DNA of 6,243 nucleotides from Pseudomonadales bacterium. Lineage in GTDB: Bacteria > Pseudomonadota > Gammaproteobacteria > Pseudomonadales > Halieaceae. The notes beneath the pieces are model-generated. The model did no database searches. It was not told where the DNA came from and was given only the letters and a program-made list of their open reading frames with translations. The position numbers and the translations under genes are program-made. Positions 4,763 through 6,243 of this stretch are shown one piece after another. The DNA lies in the NCBI GenBank assembly GCA_024234675.1, contig JACKNU010000017.1, positions 1 to 6,243 on the forward strand. Reading direction: 5' to 3'. Each line of letters begins with the position of its first letter. Within the stretch, counting starts at the first letter, position 1.

Positions 4763-5773
4763 ATGCACGTGATGATCACCGGCGGCACCGGTTTTATCGG
4801 CTACCATACCGCCCGGGCGTTGCTGGCGGCCGGCCACACCGTCAGCCTGCTGGTGCGCAGCGTCGACAAGCTGTACAAGCTCTACGGCGATGACTGTGAA
4901 CTGGGCTATACCCGGGGCGACATTACCGATGCCGACGCGGTGCGGCGCGCGCTGGCCGGCTGCGACGCCGTGATCCATACCGCCGCCATGGTGTCGACCA
5001 AGGCCAGCGATGCGCAGCGGGTATACGATACCAACGTGCAGGGCTGCAAAACGGTGATCGGCAACGCCCTGGAAAGCGGCGTCAAGACCGTGGTCCACGT
5101 CTCCAGCGTCACCGCGCTGTACGATCCGAAAGCAAGGATTCTCGATGAAAACTCCCCCCCCGGCGCCGCCAGCAATGCCTACGGCCGCTCCAAAGTGGCC
5201 TGCGAGAAATACGTGCGCGGGCTCAAGGCCAGGGGCAAGCGGATCTACATCACCTATCCGGCCACGGTCATCGGCCCCGATGACCCGGCCCTCACCGAGC
5301 CCCATGTCGGCATGCGCGGTTTCCTGTCTATGTTCGTGCCGCACATGCCCAGCGGCAACCAGTACGTGGACGTGCGCGACGTGGCGGAGATTCACCTGCG
5401 CCTGCTGGAGCGGCGGCCAGCGTCGGGCAATTACACCGTGGGCGGCCATTACGTGCCCTGGACCGAGCTGGGCCCCCTGCTGGAGCGCCTGACCGGCAGG
5501 AAGCTGTTGAAGCTGCCGCTGTTGCCCGGGCCCATGCGCCTGGCCGGGCGGATTGTCGACCAGGTCAACCGTTTCTACCCCATCGAAACGCCCATCAGTG
5601 AGGAGGCTATGGAATATGCCACCAACTGGGTGCGGCTGGACAACAGCAAGGTGGAGCGCACGCTGGATTTCAGCTTCCGCCCGGTAGAGCAGACCATGGC
5701 CGATACTGTGAGCTGGTTGTATCGGGCTGGTCATATCAACAAGAGGCAGGCCGGCGTTCTGGCCCGGCACTAA
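4763..5773 (+). CDS. NAD(P)-dependent epimerase/dehydratase-family protein (extended SDR)
   Basis: This cytoplasmic Rossmann-fold oxidoreductase belongs to the extended SDR group that includes dihydroflavonol-4-reductase-like, 3-beta-hydroxysteroid dehydrogenase-like and hopanoid-associated enzymes. The 336-residue product shows TGGTGFIG (6-13), Arg32 ending the second strand (suggests NADP), GDITD (52-56), HTAA (72-75), HVSS with Ser114/Ser115, and the catalytic pair Tyr140 and Lys144 (YGRSK). Conserved YVDVRDVAE (201-209) precedes the substrate-binding C-terminal part. An in-frame ATG at 4670 would add 31 residues in front of the cofactor strand. That extension has no ribosome site, overlaps the intergenic repeats and does not resemble the family's N-terminus, so I use 4763. 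An eight-C run (5154-5161) lies in codons 131-133. It is followed after 21 bp by another SDR, probably in one operon. The substrate cannot be assigned. Confidence 0.9.
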   Translation: MHVMITGGTGFIGYHTARALLAAGHTVSLLVRSVDKLYKLYGDDCELGYTRGDITDADAVRRALAGCDAVIHTAAMVSTKASDAQRVYDTNVQGCKTVIGNALESGVKTVVHVSSVTALYDPKARILDENSPPGAASNAYGRSKVACEKYVRGLKARGKRIYITYPATVIGPDDPALTEPHVGMRGFLSMFVPHMPSGNQYVDVRDVAEIHLRLLERRPASGNYTVGGHYVPWTELGPLLERLTGRKLLKLPLLPGPMRLAGRIVDQVNRFYPIETPISEEAMEYATNWVRLDNSKVERTLDFSFRPVEQTMADTVSWLYRAGHINKRQAGVLARH

Positions 5774-5794
5774 TACTTCCAGGGATTGGCAATT

Positions 5795-6243
5795 ATGAGA
5801 CTGGCAAACAAGGTAGCGATCGTCACCGGCGCAGGCGTGGGAATCGGCGCGGCAACAGCCCGCCGAATGGCTGAGGAGGGGGCCAGTGTGGTGGTGGCTG
5901 CCCGGCGCCTGGAGCTGCTGCAGGAGGTGGTCGCGGAGATAGAGACCGCCGGCGGTACCGCGATGGCATGCGTCTGCGATGTCACCGACGAGGAGTCGGT
6001 CAGGCAACTGGTGGCACACACCATCGCCGCCTATGGCAAACTTGATATCGTGGTGAACAATGCTGTGCTGATGGTGCCGGGTATGCTGGCGAGCTACAGC
6101 AGCAAGGCCTGGCGCCAGAACTTCATGGTGTCGCTGGACGGCGCCATGTTCCTGATGCGCGAGGCCTATCCCCAGCTGAAAGCCAATCGAGGGGCCGTGG
6201 TCAACGTGTCTTCAGTATGCGGCCTGCTGGGTTCGGTGGGCAC
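5795..6243 (+). CDS. Classical short-chain dehydrogenase/reductase, partial (runs off the window)
   Basis: Only the first 149 residues are present. They show the cofactor loop TGAGVGIG (11-18), Arg37-Arg38 after the second strand (favours NADP(H)), CDV with Asp62, NNAV (88-91) in place of the usual NNAG, and the NVSS strand with Ser139/Ser140. The YxxxK active-site motif lies beyond the window end, so catalytic competence cannot be checked. ATG 5795 is preceded by AGGG (5781-5784). It begins 21 bp after the epimerase-like gene on the same strand, with no terminator between, so co-transcription is likely. It resembles the SDR at 3792-4547 in layout and shares the NNAV variant, but the two differ at many positions. 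Confidence 0.9.
   Translation, partial: MRLANKVAIVTGAGVGIGAATARRMAEEGASVVVAARRLELLQEVVAEIETAGGTAMACVCDVTDEESVRQLVAHTIAAYGKLDIVVNNAVLMVPGMLASYSSKAWRQNFMVSLDGAMFLMREAYPQLKANRGAVVNVSSVCGLLGSVG

Noticed and set aside
4655..6019. 454-codon open frame on the minus strand
   Set aside because: It spans two clear plus-strand SDR genes and their junction. Its His/Gln/Gly-rich composition is typical of a shadow frame.

Overview
The window reads as chromosomal DNA from a Gram-negative, probably marine or hydrocarbon/lipid-using gammaproteobacterium. This rests on inference. A bacterial wax ester synthase/diacylglycerol acyltransferase (WS/DGAT) lies beside a DUF3336-patatin lipase and several short-chain dehydrogenases, the genes are GC-rich, and most starts have AGGAG-type ribosome binding sites. 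I cannot name a genus from sequence alone.

Layout. Positions 1-291 hold no convincing gene: an unassigned AT-richer stretch, a perfect 30-bp inverted repeat (93-162), and a promoter/operator-like region with two adjacent palindromes (224-254). A strong ribosome binding site then precedes a small 51-residue single-pass membrane or secreted protein (292-447, +). It converges on, and overlaps by 4 bp, the WS/DGAT gene (444-1910, -). Each of these two genes appears to carry its intrinsic terminator inside the other's coding sequence. A 341-bp divergent intergenic region (1911-2251) holds mirror-image GCCTATAAAA boxes, an operator-like inverted repeat and a leader hairpin. It separates WS/DGAT from a patatin-like phospholipase/lipase (2252-3766, +). 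The lipase converges, through a 7-bp GC-rich hairpin, on a classical SDR oxidoreductase (3792-4547, -). A second divergent intergenic region (4548-4762) contains two overlapping, mutually exclusive inverted repeats. After it come an extended SDR/NAD(P)-dependent epimerase-dehydratase (4763-5773, +) and, 21 bp later, a second classical SDR (5795 to beyond the window end, +), probably one operon.

How the genes may work together. WS/DGAT makes neutral storage lipid (wax esters or triacylglycerol) from acyl-CoA. The DUF3336-patatin architecture is shared with the yeast Tgl3/4/5 lipases that mobilise stored triacylglycerol. The divergent pair therefore looks like a synthesis/mobilisation module around one control region. 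The three NAD(P)-dependent oxidoreductases could supply or process hydroxy/keto lipid intermediates, but their substrates cannot be read from sequence. I see no phage, CRISPR, tRNA or rRNA gene. I do not see a clearly new multi-gene system. The most distinctive items are the interlocked terminators with the small protein, the perfect 30-bp palindrome, and the two structured intergenic regions.
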